A stretch of 64,000 bases of DNA from an uncultured Fibrobacter sp. (GTDB taxonomy: Bacteria; Fibrobacterota; Fibrobacteria; Fibrobacterales; Fibrobacteraceae): NCBI RefSeq assembly GCF_947166265.1, contig NZ_CAMVDO010000008.1:1-64000 (forward strand), in the 5' to 3' direction. Within the stretch, counting starts at the first letter, position 1. Every line of letters starts with the position of its first letter. The notes beneath the pieces were generated by a model. It was not told the DNA's origin. It searched no databases and saw nothing but the letters and a program-made list of their open reading frames with translations. Position numbers and translations under genes: made by a program. This document shows positions 1 through 7,881 of this stretch, in pieces.

Positions 1-106
1 GTTCTTCGGCAGATGCATCGAAGGACTTTTCAATTACCATGTCACCACCACAAGCAGCGAGCATGACTACAAGGCCCAAGAAGGCAAACCATTTTGTAAA
101 AGTCAT
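1..106 (-). CDS. Lipoprotein, 3' part outside window
   Basis: Only the first 35 codons are inside the window. The start ATG (104-106) has a strong Shine-Dalgarno, AAGGAGGAG, just upstream on the minus strand. The peptide begins with Met-Thr-Phe-Thr-Lys, then a short hydrophobic stretch and a lipobox Leu-Ala-Ala-Cys followed by Gly-Gly-Asp, so signal peptidase II cleavage and lipid anchoring are expected. Gly-Gly-Asp after the Cys is acidic at +3, which in enterobacteria can act as inner-membrane retention but is not a reliable sorting rule in this phylum. Function cannot be judged from so little. An AT-rich promoter-like stretch lies at about 130-181. Confidence 0.75.
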   Translation of the reverse strand, partial: MTFTKWFAFLGLVVMLAACGGDMVIEKSFDASAEE

Positions 107-186
107 AACCACTCCTCCTTCTAAAGCAAGGGCATTATCTATTAATATATATTATTTAATAAGAAAAAGCATTTTTCACAACTCAT

Positions 187-214
187 AAAAAATCCCGCAG
201 ATTTCTCCGCGGGA
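187..214 (-). terminator. Rho-independent terminator of ilvE
   Basis: Read on the minus strand, a six-base-pair stem TCCCGC/GCGGGA (193-198 with 209-214) is followed by a run of seven T. It sits 27 bases past the ilvE stop, so it most likely ends the ilvE transcript before the downstream lipoprotein gene. Confidence 0.8.
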
Positions 215-240
215 CTTTTACTTTTTAAAAAGCGCGTCGA

Positions 241-1275
241 TTACAGGTCCACCACTTCAGTCCAGCCGAACGGGTCGGGTGCTTCGCCGAACTGGATAGC
301 GGTGTACTTCGTGAAGAGTTCCGTGCAAACCGGGCCCGGATTCTTGCCGTCACCGTAGGTGAATTCCCTGCCGGCAACCGGATCCACGATCTTCTTGATC
401 GGGGTGATCACAGCGGCGGTACCGCATTCGGCGGTTTCGGAGAATTCAGCGAGTTCTTCGAACGGAACCTGGCGGCGTTCCACAGTGTAGCCGAGGTATT
501 CAGCAAGCTGCTGCAAGCTCTTGTTGGTGATAGACGGCAGAATGGATTCGGACTTCGGGGTCACGTAGGTCTTGCCCTTGATGCCGAAGAAGTTTGCCGG
601 ACCACATTCGTCGATGTACTTCTTTTCCTTTGCGTCCAGGTAAATCGTGCTGGAGTAACCGAGCTTCTTAGCTTCTGCAAGGGACTGGAGGCTAGCGGCG
701 TAGTTACCGCCGACCTTCACCGTACCCGTGCCCTGCGGAGCGGCGCGGTCGTAGTTGCGGCTAATCATCATGTCCACCGGCTTGAACCCGTCCTTGAAGT
801 ACGGACCCACCGGAGTCACGAACATCATGAGCAGGTATTCGTCAGCGGGCTTCACACCGACTTCCGGGCTCATACCGATGAGGAGCGGACGGATGTAGAG
901 CGTTGCACCGTAGCCATACGGTGGAACAAAGCGCTTGTTGGCCTTCACCACGGTGTGGACCATTTCGCGGAACAGTTCAACAGGCGGCACAGCCATGAGT
1001 ACGCGGTTAGCAGTGTTCTGCATGCGCTTGGCGTTTTCGTCGACGCGGAAAATACGGACCTTGCCGTCCTTGCCCGTGTAAGCCTTGAGGCCTTCAAAAC
1101 CTTCCTGGCCGTAATGCAAGCAAGTAGCGGCCATGTGGATGCTGATGTCCTTGGAAGAAGACAGCTCGATCTTGCCCCACTGACCATTGCGGTAGTAGCA
1201 GCGAACGTTGTAATCGGTGTCATAATAACCGAAGGGGAGCGTCTTCCAATCGACAGTATTCAAATCAACTTGCAT
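241..1275 (-). CDS. ilvE: Branched-chain amino acid aminotransferase
   Basis: A class IV PLP-dependent transaminase of 344 residues, the usual length for the long BCAT type. It transfers the amino group between glutamate and the 2-oxo acids of leucine, isoleucine and valine in the cytoplasm. Visible signatures are the PLP lysine in GTVKVGGNYAAS (Lys187), the N-terminal GLKAY segment with FRVDENAKRM, and the class IV block ECGPANFF about 35 residues after the lysine. The gene is monocistronic: a terminator follows and the next gene upstream is divergent. A good TATAAT box lies 67 bases before the ATG on the minus strand. No leader peptide rich in branched-chain codons is evident in the 300-base upstream gap. 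Confidence 0.95.
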   Translation of the reverse strand: MQVDLNTVDWKTLPFGYYDTDYNVRCYYRNGQWGKIELSSSKDISIHMAATCLHYGQEGFEGLKAYTGKDGKVRIFRVDENAKRMQNTANRVLMAVPPVELFREMVHTVVKANKRFVPPYGYGATLYIRPLLIGMSPEVGVKPADEYLLMMFVTPVGPYFKDGFKPVDMMISRNYDRAAPQGTGTVKVGGNYAASLQSLAEAKKLGYSSTIYLDAKEKKYIDECGPANFFGIKGKTYVTPKSESILPSITNKSLQQLAEYLGYTVERRQVPFEELAEFSETAECGTAAVITPIKKIVDPVAGREFTYGDGKNPGPVCTELFTKYTAIQFGEAPDPFGWTEVVDL

Positions 1276-1341
1276 AGTATTAACCTTTTTTGCAATGGTG
1301 CATTTTTAAAGGTATCATTCGGTACCGCACAGAAAAATACA

Positions 1342-1347
1342 ATTATA
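1342..1347 (-). promoter_or_regulatory. Possible -10 box for ilvE
   Basis: On the minus strand TATAAT is a perfect -10 hexamer, 67 bases from the ilvE start; no clear -35 is seen at 17 bases. The remaining gap to the gene at 1575 also holds a GGGAG-cataa-CTCCC hairpin followed by T's at about 1425-1449 (plus strand), with no gene before it, so its role is unclear. Confidence 0.35.
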
Positions 1348-1519
1348 AACGTCGTTTTGGCTTGTTCCGCATTAAAAATTATCGAAAAAAAGTACCCCGC
1401 GAAAAAAACGGGAGCAATATTCCCTACGGGAGCATAACTCCCATTTTTCTAGCGCCCCTATAAGGCCCTTTCAAAAGAGAATTGCCCTTTTTTATCGAAA
1501 AAAGCCATTTTGCGCAATA

Positions 1520-1535
1520 TTGGCATAAGATTTGC
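1520..1535 (+). promoter_or_regulatory. -24/-12 (sigma-54 type) promoter
   Basis: The sequence TTGGCATAAGATTTGC matches the sigma-54 layout exactly: GG at 1522-1523 and GC at 1534-1535 with ten bases between, and TTGGCA and TTTGC flanks. Predicted start of transcription is about 1547, 28 bases before the ATG of the gene at 1575. A near-identical element lies before spoVG (14150). Whether the genome has rpoN is not visible here. Confidence 0.6.
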
Positions 1536-1574
1536 TTTTACTGGGGCAAACATCTTTAACTAACGAGGTACAAA

Positions 1575-2165
1575 ATGAAAAACAAACTCATTCCTGCATT
1601 GGCTCTGTCCGTCATGGGATTTTTCGCCACCACCACCTTCGCCCAGGAAGAATCCGTTCCTGTAGCAGATGAATCCGTCGCAGAGGAAGTCGTTACAGAC
1701 GAAACCACAAGCGATTCCAAGGACGTTTCTAAAAAGGCGGACAAGGAAGACCCCAGGGCAGACCGTGGCAAGGAGCGCCATGAACGCAAGGCCGCCAAGA
1801 AAGCCGAAATAGCAAACCACAAGGCCGAAAAGAAGGCTCTGAAAGAAGAACGTAACGCCGAACGTGCCGAAAAGAAGGAAGCCAAGAAGGCTGAAAAGGA
1901 AAACCGGAAGGCTGAAATGAAGGCCCTGAAGGAAGAACGCGAAGCTGCCCGTGCCGAACAGAAAGAAGCCAAGAAGGCAGAAAAGGAAAGTCGAAAGGCA
2001 GAAAAGAAGGCACTAAAGGAAGAACGCGACGCCGAACGCGCAGAACAGAAAGAAGCCAAGAAGGCAGAAAAGGAAAGCCAGAAGGCCGAATCGAAAGAAG
2101 AACGCAAGGCCGAAAAGAATGCGCAAAAAGAAGAGCGCAAGGCAAGCAAGAGCCGCAACCACTAA
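1575..2165 (+). CDS. Secreted Lys/Glu/Ala-rich coiled-coil repeat protein
   Basis: 196 residues. The ATG is preceded by GAGGT. Residues 1-23 form a signal peptide ending in Thr-Phe-Ala before Gln-Glu-Glu, so it is exported, probably to the periplasm. Residues 24-60 are acidic; from 60 on the protein is almost only Lys, Glu, Ala, Arg and Gln. Three tandem copies of a 29-residue unit beginning KALKEER occupy residues 87-115, 116-144 and 145-173. This composition predicts a single long charged alpha-helix or coiled coil, and there is no Cys and no catalytic motif. No family was recognised; a structural spacer, a cell-wall or DNA/anion-binding role are all possible. The -24/-12 promoter upstream suggests activator-dependent expression. 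A terminator follows. Confidence 0.8.
   Translation: MKNKLIPALALSVMGFFATTTFAQEESVPVADESVAEEVVTDETTSDSKDVSKKADKEDPRADRGKERHERKAAKKAEIANHKAEKKALKEERNAERAEKKEAKKAEKENRKAEMKALKEEREAARAEQKEAKKAEKESRKAEKKALKEERDAERAEQKEAKKAEKESQKAESKEERKAEKNAQKEERKASKSRNH
1833..2093 (+). repeat. Three 87-bp tandem coding repeats
   Basis: Each 87-base copy encodes one 29-residue KALKEER unit. The copies differ at scattered positions (for example Asn/Glu/Asp after KEER), so they have diverged and are not a recent expansion. Confidence 0.75.
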
Positions 2166-2186
2166 TCAGCCAAAAATTAGGTACAG

Positions 2187-2214
2187 AAAGGGCGCGAGAC
2201 ATCGCGCCCTTTAC
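2187..2214. terminator. Bidirectional terminator
   Basis: A ten-base-pair perfect stem AAAGGGCGCG/CGCGCCCTTT (2187-2196 with 2203-2212) lies between two convergent genes (stops at 2165 and 2220) and has T's on both sides, so it can serve both. Confidence 0.8.
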
Positions 2215-2219
2215 GTATC

Positions 2220-3296
2220 CTAAATATCCCACTTGACGCCCGTTTTCAACTGCGAATAGAAACTGCTTTGTGGATATCCGGTTTCGTAATCCGCCGGAAG
2301 CACATAATAGCGATAGAACTGTTCCGCCCCGATAAACAAGCCAAAAGCCCCCGGTTTCCACGAAACCGTAAGCCCCCAGGAACCGCTGAACTTTTCAACC
2401 GTCTCATACTCCGCATCAGGACCATCCACGACAAATCCGTAAAACAGATTCATCTTCGCGTCAACGGAAATATCCGTCCTGAACCTGTACGAGAACGAAG
2501 GCTTGAACGACGGGCCAAACCATTTGAGCCAATAGGGCGTACTGATAGAATCGGCCTCGAATCGCGCCCCCAGATAGACGGAACTTTTCCACCCGTACTT
2601 CACGAACCTATGCCAAGAAGCGTAGGCCGTAACGAACAAGGGACCGTCAAAGCTGTCATAGCCCATAAACGCGGCGCCCACCTTCTGCGAGCCGATTCGA
2701 ACAAAGTATTTTTCAAGCCAAGCGTAAAAATCGGGAACCCAGCCCTCGTCTTCCGAGACATTCAAGTTCGCGCCGACATCCAGCACCAGGGAATTCCCCA
2801 AAAGGCTATACCCCACGCCAAACGATCCTTCCCAGGCGCTCGTATCCAGGCTCGGCATATCCTCCTTGTCCACAAACCAGTCCCCCGACGCATTGACTTC
2901 AAAGGAGTGGCTCCAGACCATCGATTCATATTCCAGAGAAGCGCTTATCGAAGACGACAGTTCGCTCCCCGTTTCGGCCTCGGAAACATCGCTCCTCTTG
3001 TAGCGCAGCCCAATATAGCTAACGTTCCCGAAGGTATGAAATTTCCAAGGGCTTTCCGCCGAAGCCAGAGAATCGTCAGCGGTTTCACCCAAGGCACCAT
3101 GGTATTCATCTACAATTTCCTGGATTTCTGCGGTATAGGGGCCAGGCTCTGCCACGGCGGATTCGAACAGTTCCAGCGCACGTGCAATATCACCCGCCTC
3201 TTCGGCCTTTAGCGCACGGTAATAAAGATCCTCCTGGGACTCCGCCATCGCAAGAGAAAATAAAAGCAGAAAAAAGATTGCCAGATACCGCGCCAT
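2220..3296 (-). CDS. Outer-membrane beta-barrel protein with N-terminal helical repeat
   Basis: 358 residues from the ATG at 3294-3296, chosen because a clean signal peptide (Met-Ala-Arg-Tyr... Leu-Ala-Met-Ala) follows; the frame stays open further upstream but that part lacks a signal sequence and would run into the mqnC promoter area. After cleavage there is a TPR-like helical stretch (about residues 20-60, YYRALKAEEAGDIARALELF), then from about residue 85 alternating aromatic beta-strands typical of an outer-membrane barrel, ending in Trp-Asp-Ile. The overall plan resembles outer-membrane porin-like proteins with a periplasmic TPR, but no specific family was recognised. It is divergent from mqnC and convergent with the KALKEER-repeat gene, so it is probably a single-gene unit. 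Confidence 0.7.
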   Translation of the reverse strand: MARYLAIFFLLLFSLAMAESQEDLYYRALKAEEAGDIARALELFESAVAEPGPYTAEIQEIVDEYHGALGETADDSLASAESPWKFHTFGNVSYIGLRYKRSDVSEAETGSELSSSISASLEYESMVWSHSFEVNASGDWFVDKEDMPSLDTSAWEGSFGVGYSLLGNSLVLDVGANLNVSEDEGWVPDFYAWLEKYFVRIGSQKVGAAFMGYDSFDGPLFVTAYASWHRFVKYGWKSSVYLGARFEADSISTPYWLKWFGPSFKPSFSYRFRTDISVDAKMNLFYGFVVDGPDAEYETVEKFSGSWGLTVSWKPGAFGLFIGAEQFYRYYVLPADYETGYPQSSFYSQLKTGVKWDI

Positions 3297-3376
3297 CACC
3301 CCTAAATATATTAAAAGATTTATTCTACCGGTATCTCCACCGTGACCAATTTCACAATTTGTTATTTTATACCCCG

Positions 3377-4411
3377 ATGAATTCCCTGTTGCAAAAATCG
3401 ATTGACGGAAACCGCCTGACTCCATCAGAAGCCCTCGACTTATTGAAAAACGCCCCGTGGACAGAAGTCGCCCAGGCGGCCAACACCGTACGGCACCGGA
3501 TCAACCCCGGCAACAAGGTGGGCTACACGGCGTTTCGCATCGTGAACTATACGAACGTCTGCGAAATCACGTGCAGCTTTTGCAGTTTCTGCCGCCCCGC
3601 GCACAGCGCAGACGCCTACGTGCTTAGCCTGGACGAAATCCGCCAAAAGACGCTCGAAGCCAAGGCCAGGGGCGCCGACCAGATTTTTTTGCAGGGGGGC
3701 GTCAACAAGGATATTCCGCTGAGCTACTACACCGATGTCCTGAAAATGCTTACACAGGAAATGGGCGTAAAAGTTCGCGGTTTTTCGCCAGTGGAACTGG
3801 TGCGCATCGCCGAATTCAACGGAATTTCGCTCGACGAGCTGCTAGATATTCTTAAGGACGCAGGTCTCAGTTCCGTTCCGGGAGCCGGAGCCGAAATCCT
3901 TTCCGACCGCATGCGCCAAATGCTAAGCCCCCAAAAGCTCCCCGCGCAAAAGTGGTGCGACACACTTGCCGCCTGCCACAAGAAGGGGCTCCCGGGGAGC
4001 GCGAACATCGTCTTTGGCAGCATCGAGACCCCCGAAGAAATCATCGAGCACCTGGATTACGTACGCAAGACGCAAGACATTGCGCAGGGATTCAAGAGTT
4101 TCGTGGTGTGGACCTTCCAGCCGCAGACCGACAAGTTCCCCATCCGCCACGTGCGCGGCGACGAATACCTCAAGTTGCTCGCACTTTCCCGCCTGTACCT
4201 CGACAACATCCCGCATATCGAGGTATCACTCCTTGGCATGGGGCTTTCGCTCGGAGAACTCGGACTGCATAGCGGCGCCGACGACATCAACAGCATCGTC
4301 ATCGAAGAAAACGTGCTGAAAAATCACGGACTCACAACCATCGAAGCGGCCGAAAAGTTCATCACCGACGCCGGCTTCACCCCCTACCGCCGTTCTTTAA
4401 ACTTTGATTAA
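3377..4411 (+). CDS. mqnC: Cyclic dehypoxanthinyl futalosine synthase (radical SAM)
   Basis: 344 residues from the ATG at 3377; an upstream extension in frame would overlap the divergent gene and carries no conserved sequence. It contains the radical SAM cluster motif Cys62-x3-Cys66-x2-Cys69 after the block GYTAFRIVNYTN. The segments ADQIFLQGGV, SVPGAGAEIL and especially VVWTFQPQTDKFP are characteristic of MqnC rather than the related MqnE. MqnC cyclises dehypoxanthine futalosine in the futalosine route to menaquinone, fitting fumarate-reducing anaerobes. The other mqn genes are not in the window. No terminator is obvious directly after the stop; an 800-base gap follows. Confidence 0.85.
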   Translation: MNSLLQKSIDGNRLTPSEALDLLKNAPWTEVAQAANTVRHRINPGNKVGYTAFRIVNYTNVCEITCSFCSFCRPAHSADAYVLSLDEIRQKTLEAKARGADQIFLQGGVNKDIPLSYYTDVLKMLTQEMGVKVRGFSPVELVRIAEFNGISLDELLDILKDAGLSSVPGAGAEILSDRMRQMLSPQKLPAQKWCDTLAACHKKGLPGSANIVFGSIETPEEIIEHLDYVRKTQDIAQGFKSFVVWTFQPQTDKFPIRHVRGDEYLKLLALSRLYLDNIPHIEVSLLGMGLSLGELGLHSGADDINSIVIEENVLKNHGLTTIEAAEKFITDAGFTPYRRSLNFD

Positions 4412-4504
4412 GGCGAGAGTCGCAGAAAAATGCTCGCGCAAGCGCCATTTTTCTATGACCGAGCCGTTTCAAAGCGCGCTCCGCAGGAGCGCCACTTTGA
4501 CTAG

Positions 4505-4590
4505 AGATCCAACTCCTTCGAACCTTGCGGCCCTTCGGCAAGCTCAGGGACCTTAGGTTGGTGCACTTCGGCAAGCTCAGGATGACACGC
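4505..4590. repeat. Dispersed intergenic repeat (CTTCGGCAAGCTCAGG type)
   Basis: Contains two copies of CTTCGGCAAGCTCAGG followed by GACCTTA or ATGACA. Related sequences recur at 17690, 21308, 21804 and 28033, always except one in intergenic DNA. No coding potential is seen. Confidence 0.65.
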
Positions 4591-4626
4591 CCCAGGCGCC
4601 TGACACCTGAAACCTGACCCATCAGA

Positions 4627-4663
4627 TAAAAAAAACACCGGTTCGCTTGTTCAGCGTAACCGG
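4627..4663 (-). terminator. Terminator of the 20-residue ORF transcript
   Basis: On the minus strand CCGGTTaCGCT pairs with AGCGaACCGG around a short loop (4636-4663), and eight T's follow directly. It lies 40 bases after the stop codon of the micro-ORF and no other minus-strand gene precedes it, so it supports a short independent transcript. Confidence 0.8.
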
Positions 4664-4702
4664 CGATAACCATAGAGAGAGAAAAACAGCTTTTGCGGCT
4701 AA

Positions 4703-4765
4703 TTAGGCGCGCTTAGCGTGCTTCTTGAAGCTCTTGATCAGGAGGGCAGCGAGAATGCAGTACAT
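4703..4765 (-). CDS. Micro-ORF, 20-residue amphipathic cationic peptide
   Basis: Reads MYCILAALLIKSFKKHAKRA: a ten-residue hydrophobic N-terminus and a basic C-terminus (five Lys/Arg plus His). The start is preceded by AAAGG and AAAAGG stretches (within about 4768-4780), a promoter-like pair lies at 4822-4850, and a strong terminator follows, so every signal of an expressed gene is present in about 220 bases. The peptide shape is like small membrane-associated proteins, type I toxin peptides or leader peptides; it has no Gly-Gly leader and no signal peptidase site. It could instead be a regulatory RNA whose ORF is incidental. No homologue was recognised. Confidence 0.55.
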   Translation of the reverse strand: MYCILAALLIKSFKKHAKRA

Positions 4766-4821
4766 ATTACCTTTTATCCTTTATTTTCGACGTTTTATCG
4801 TCTTTTTGAAATAGCGCGCCA

Positions 4822-4850
4822 AATTTAACAAAATTTTACTAACGTTTCAA
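4822..4850 (-). promoter_or_regulatory. Predicted sigma-70 type promoter for the micro-ORF
   Basis: On the minus strand TTGAAA (4845-4850) and TAAATT (4822-4827) are separated by exactly 17 bases. The -10 match is four of six. It lies about 57 bases ahead of the micro-ORF start, with a ribosome site between. Confidence 0.45.
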
Positions 4851-5025
4851 GGGGAAAAAGAATATATTTTGTCACTTTTTGGATTATCGCTTCGCTCAAA
4901 TCCCAAATGCTAGCCTCGGTCATGCCAAAACAAGTTTTGTCGCGACTCTCGGCCTACGCATTTGTCTTACACGGCCGCCCTGAATCCCATTTTTCCTCCG
5001 CATTGCTCCGAGAATGACTTTTAAG

Positions 5026-5140
5026 TAGAGATCCTTCGACTACAAGCCTAACGGCTCTCCGCTCAGGATGACATAACTAGTAGAGTCATCCTCAACCAAC
5101 TCTGAAGCGTAGCGATAGAGGCGGGAGGGGATCCATCAAT
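5026..5140. repeat. Dispersed intergenic repeat (GTCATCCT / GGGGATCCA type)
   Basis: Holds the inverted units AGGATGACA and GTCATCCTC with GATCCTTCGACT and GGAGGGGATCC between and around them. The same words recur at 12616 and 28033. The rest of the gap 4866-5025 shows no gene and no clear structure. Confidence 0.6.
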
Positions 5141-5231
5141 ACTTTTCCCTAACCACCAACCACTAATCACAACCTACTGTCTACCATCTCCATATTTGTC
5201 TTTTCTGTTAAATTTTCGTAAATTTGGGGAC

Positions 5232-7040
5232 ATGAAACGATTTATCTTATTTTGCCTAGCCGCTGCCCTGTGCGTATCTGCACGGCCGTCCCTGCAAGTG
5301 GACCGGGAACGCATCGAATCGGGCAAGACTTTTGGACTCCAGCTCGTATTTCCGCTTTCTGATCTCCCCGAAAACCGTAGCGATTTGCAAATCGAAACCG
5401 CAAACGGTTTTTCGCTCGTGAAGCTCGACAGTGCCGACCAGGTGATGCGTCCCGACATCGACGACATGTTCAATTCCTTCTTTGGCGGAGGCCGAAACAG
5501 GGGCGGTTACAAGGCCCGCGTCTACACCTTCACGCTAAAGGCACCGAAAAAGACAGGCCGTATGAGCGTCGGGCAGATTTTCCTGACCATTGACGGGCAA
5601 AAGCGCAACATCACGGGCGATGTACCGGTCAACATCCAGCGCGCCTTCACCGACGACGCCCTTTCGGTAAGCCTCACCCCGAGCAAGAAATCCATTTACG
5701 AAGGCGAACAGTTCAGCGTGACGCTCGGTTTCCACACCTACGAACACTTCGAGGGTGGCCTCCAGGCAACCGACATGAACACCGGCGACGACTTTATTGT
5801 ACACCGCAGCGACCTTTCCAACATGAAATTCGAACCCGTGGAAGGTAGCCGCCGCGAAATGCAGGCTAGCGCCAAGTTCGCCTGGCTCAGCCCCACCAAG
5901 AGCGGAAACCTTCAAATTCCGCCGTTCAAGTTCAAGTACACCAAGCTCGGCGAGCCCAAAGTGGTCGAAGAAAACAAGCAGATGGGCGGCATGACGTTCT
6001 CGAGCCGAAGCGTCAAGCAGGAATCCGTCGAATCTGAAGCCCAGACCCCCACCGTGAACATCACCGTAAAGCCGCTCCCCGCCGAAGGAAAACCCGCGAA
6101 CTTCAGCGGCATGGTCGGCAGCTACAGCTTTAGTGCCGATTTCGACCGCACAAGCCTCAAGGTCGGCGAGGCGATGACGCTATCCATAAGCATCAAGGGC
6201 GACGGTCTCCCCGGTTCCATAACCGACCCCAAGCTCCCCGATTTCGGCGAATTCCGCTCCGTGCCCCCCGAAAACGAACTCAACAAGAAAGTGGTCGGAA
6301 ACAAGGTGGTTACCACCAAGAACATCCGTGTGTTCCTTTACCCCAAGAAGAAGGGCGAATTCACCATCCCCGAAATCACCTACTCCTGGTTCAACCCTGC
6401 AAAAAAGAAGTACGAAACCGCAAAGGCAGGCCCCTGGAACGTCACCGTCGAAAAGGGTGAAGCCGCCCCCGAAGCCATTTTCCAGGCACCGGTCGCCCAA
6501 GGCCCCGCCGCCGTCCAGAAGCAGGAAATCGAATCTCTCGGCTCTGATATCCGCTTTATCCACAAGGTGAACGACAACCGCGACAACACCGCCCCCTACA
6601 GGAACATTCTCTACTGGGTGATTTTTGCCGCCGCAATCCCGTTCTATTTGATTGTGACCGCAGCTGTCCGCAGCCGCCGCAAGCACAACAGCGACGCCGC
6701 CCTCGTGCGAAAGGGCAAGGCCGACAAGATGCTCAAGGCCCGCTTTGCCGACGCCCGCGAAGCCCTTAAGAAGGGTGACGCCAAGGCACTCTACGCCGCC
6801 CTCGAAAACGGACTCATCAACTACCTGAGCGACAAGACGAACCTGGAATTCAAAGGCATGACCCGCCCGCAAATGAAGGAAGAACTCGCAAAGTTCGGCG
6901 TGAAAGACGAAACGATTGCGGCCATCGACAGTTGGCTCGAAAAGTGCGCGTTCGCACGGTACGCACCGGTGAACCCCACCAAGGACGAACAGGAACAAAT
7001 GTTGAAGGATGTCGAGAAACTTTGCGGAGGTTTGAAATGA
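5232..7040 (+). CDS. batD: BatD-like protein
   Basis: 602 residues from the ATG at 5232, chosen for the signal peptide (MKRFILFCLAAALCVSA) that follows. The mature part is a large periplasmic region of stacked beta-sandwich domains typical of the BatD/oxygen-tolerance family, including a Gly-rich insert FFGGGRNRGG near residue 80. One transmembrane segment lies at about residues 458-478, with a basic cytoplasmic helical tail after it. It overlaps batE by four bases (ATGA), so the two are translationally coupled. Bat proteins form envelope complexes with von Willebrand A proteins; the matching batA-batB pair is 21 kb away at 28253-30397. The exact cellular role of Bat proteins is unsettled. 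Confidence 0.85.
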   Translation: MKRFILFCLAAALCVSARPSLQVDRERIESGKTFGLQLVFPLSDLPENRSDLQIETANGFSLVKLDSADQVMRPDIDDMFNSFFGGGRNRGGYKARVYTFTLKAPKKTGRMSVGQIFLTIDGQKRNITGDVPVNIQRAFTDDALSVSLTPSKKSIYEGEQFSVTLGFHTYEHFEGGLQATDMNTGDDFIVHRSDLSNMKFEPVEGSRREMQASAKFAWLSPTKSGNLQIPPFKFKYTKLGEPKVVEENKQMGGMTFSSRSVKQESVESEAQTPTVNITVKPLPAEGKPANFSGMVGSYSFSADFDRTSLKVGEAMTLSISIKGDGLPGSITDPKLPDFGEFRSVPPENELNKKVVGNKVVTTKNIRVFLYPKKKGEFTIPEITYSWFNPAKKKYETAKAGPWNVTVEKGEAAPEAIFQAPVAQGPAAVQKQEIESLGSDIRFIHKVNDNRDNTAPYRNILYWVIFAAAIPFYLIVTAAVRSRRKHNSDAALVRKGKADKMLKARFADAREALKKGDAKALYAALENGLINYLSDKTNLEFKGMTRPQMKEELAKFGVKDETIAAIDSWLEKCAFARYAPVNPTKDEQEQMLKDVEKLCGGLK

Positions 7041-7804
7041 AAAAATTTTCGCTTATCTTGATGGCTTTGATCGTCGCATGCGCCACGATGAGTTTTGCAG
7101 CCGAACATTGCAACGGGATCGATGCGGGCGCCAAGGCCTACAACGAAGGAGACTTCGACCGCGCCGTCGACGAATGGCGCACCTGCGCAGACAACGGCAT
7201 CGAGAACGCCGACCTCTACTACAACCTGGGCAACGCCTACTTCAGGGGCGGCAAGCTCGGCTTCGCCATCTACTATTACAAGTCGGCACTCCGCCTCGAC
7301 CCAAGCAACGACGATATCCTGCACAACCTCAAGTACGCACAGGCCATGACCCGCGACAAGGTGGAAGAAGACGGCGAAGAAAACCCGCTTCTCGCAGGCC
7401 TTTTCAAGGCGCACCATGCGCTTTCCCTAAAGGCGCAGATGTGGACGCTCCTCGGAATCTTCTGGGTAATCGCGTTACTGGCCATCGCTAGACGCATCAG
7501 CCGCAGCGGACGCACCAAGAACGCACTGATTGGTAGCATGTTCGCGCTCTCCAGCATTTTCTGCATCATCGCGATGAGTGCCGGCTACAAGGTCTTTGTC
7601 GCCGAAACCGAAATTACGGGAGTCGTCACCGCCAAGGACGCCGACGTAACGAGCGCCCCAAGCGACAGGTCCCAGACGCTCAACACGCTTTCCGAAGGCA
7701 CCTCTTTCGAAGTGCTTAGCGAACAGGGCAACTTCGCCGAAATCCGCCTGGGCGAAAAAGTCCGCGGATTCGTGAAACTTTCCGACGTGGGCGTCGTAAA
7801 ATAG
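7037..7804 (+). CDS. batE: BatE-like TPR/SH3 membrane protein
   Basis: 255 residues; the ATG overlaps the batD stop. Residues 1-21 are a signal peptide. A TPR pair follows (about 28-100, with AKAYNEGDFDRAVDEW and NLGNAYFRGGKLGFAIYYYKSALRLDP). Two transmembrane helices lie at about 135-151 and 161-183, then a C-terminal bacterial SH3-like domain (about 190-255). This TPR-TM-TM-SH3 plan is that of BatE. No moxR or DUF58 gene, which usually accompany Bat genes in Bacteroidota, is next to it. Confidence 0.85.
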   Translation: MKKFSLILMALIVACATMSFAAEHCNGIDAGAKAYNEGDFDRAVDEWRTCADNGIENADLYYNLGNAYFRGGKLGFAIYYYKSALRLDPSNDDILHNLKYAQAMTRDKVEEDGEENPLLAGLFKAHHALSLKAQMWTLLGIFWVIALLAIARRISRSGRTKNALIGSMFALSSIFCIIAMSAGYKVFVAETEITGVVTAKDADVTSAPSDRSQTLNTLSEGTSFEVLSEQGNFAEIRLGEKVRGFVKLSDVGVVK

Positions 7805-7819
7805 CTATATAAGAATAAG

Positions 7820-7864
7820 AAGGAGATTCCCGCCGGAGCATGCCGAATGGGCGGGAATGACAGA
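7820..7864. repeat. Dispersed palindromic intergenic repeat (GGAGATTCCCG...CGGGAATGAC)
   Basis: AAGGAGATTCCCGCC and GGCGGGAATGACA form an imperfect inverted repeat between batE and the acetyltransferase gene. The same unit occurs inside scpA at 21541 and, as GTCATGCCCG...CGGGCATCTCCT, at 25124. Confidence 0.7.
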
Positions 7865-7881
7865 AACAAGAATTTCGGAAC

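Noticed and set aside
3182-3376. Longer N-terminal form of MqnC
   Set aside because: It would overlap the start of the divergent barrel gene, and the family begins near the chosen Met.
5196-5231. Longer N-terminal form of BatD
   Set aside because: The extra 12 residues come before a typical signal peptide and would start in the intergenic region.
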